Source of the DNA: Adiantum capillus-veneris
Taxonomy: Eukaryota; Streptophyta; Polypodiopsida; Polypodiales; Pteridaceae
Assembly (NCBI GenBank): GCA_014529385.2
Contig: CM043949.1
Coordinates: forward strand, 112,592,477-112,656,476
Length of the DNA stretch: 64,000 nt
Direction: 5' to 3'
This document shows, piece by piece, positions 63,991 to 64,000 of this stretch. Made by a program: the position numbers and the translations under genes. Position 1 is the first letter of the stretch. The number at the start of each line of letters is the position of its first letter. The notes under the pieces were generated by a model that saw only the letters and a program-made list of their open reading frames with translations, did not search any database and was not told where the DNA came from.

Positions 63991-64000
63991 GGGAATAATA

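Overview
The window reads as intergenic DNA from a land plant with a large, retrotransposon-packed nuclear genome. The Ty3/Gypsy and Copia proteins are plant-type, including a chromodomain chromovirus, and the primer-binding sites match plant tRNA-Asp and initiator tRNA-Met. I found no host protein gene, tRNA or rRNA. The sequence alone does not fix the species; a fern, gymnosperm or other large-genome plant would fit. Almost every base from 1 to about 62,000 belongs to a nest of mobile elements.

Layout. E1 (1-18885, + strand, start outside the window) is a giant Gypsy element of at least 18.9 kb. It is inserted in the left LTR of E2 (18886-52109, - strand), a second giant family of about 15.5 kb once its inserts are removed. 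E2 carries a hAT-like MITE (24732-24949) and a chromovirus, E3 (24965-33841, - strand), both in its integrase, and E4 (35132-43847, - strand) in its reverse transcriptase. E4 has gag and protease but no RT, RNase H or integrase. Right of E2 lies a Copia relic (52110-52368 and 61655-62001), split by E5 (52369-61654, + strand). E5 is an older, decayed relative of E4 and carries two more MITEs of the hAT-like family. The last 2 kb is low-complexity DNA ending in a LINE remnant on the - strand. Target-site duplications support E4 (ccaga), E5 (cagtt), two MITEs (8 bp each) and, imperfectly, E3.

The most unusual content is the shared plan of E1 and E2. Both have: a long leader; a gag with a long N-terminal extension; a first retropepsin; RT and RNase H; an integrase with two zinc-binding modules in tandem; a second retropepsin fused behind the integrase; a G-rich tract inside the element; a non-coding spacer; and a third ORF before the 3' LTR. 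The ORF3 C-terminal domain is recognisable in both. In both, the leader and the pol-ORF3 spacer carry 22-24 bp palindromes at about 285 bp intervals. The palindrome sequence is specific to each family, but the spacing is common and some spacer words look shared. E4 and E5 resemble the giants in gag, the first protease, the tRNA-Asp primer site and W-[VI]-P-K motifs, so they may be their non-autonomous partners.

State of the elements. E1 pol is one open frame of 4.8 kb broken by eight stops and no frameshift; its ORF3 is one frame with three stops. E2 and E5 are strongly decayed. E4 is the youngest by LTR similarity (about five substitutions in 577 bp). No element here looks able to move unaided. 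All coordinates and similarities come from reading by eye; no database or alignment program was used.
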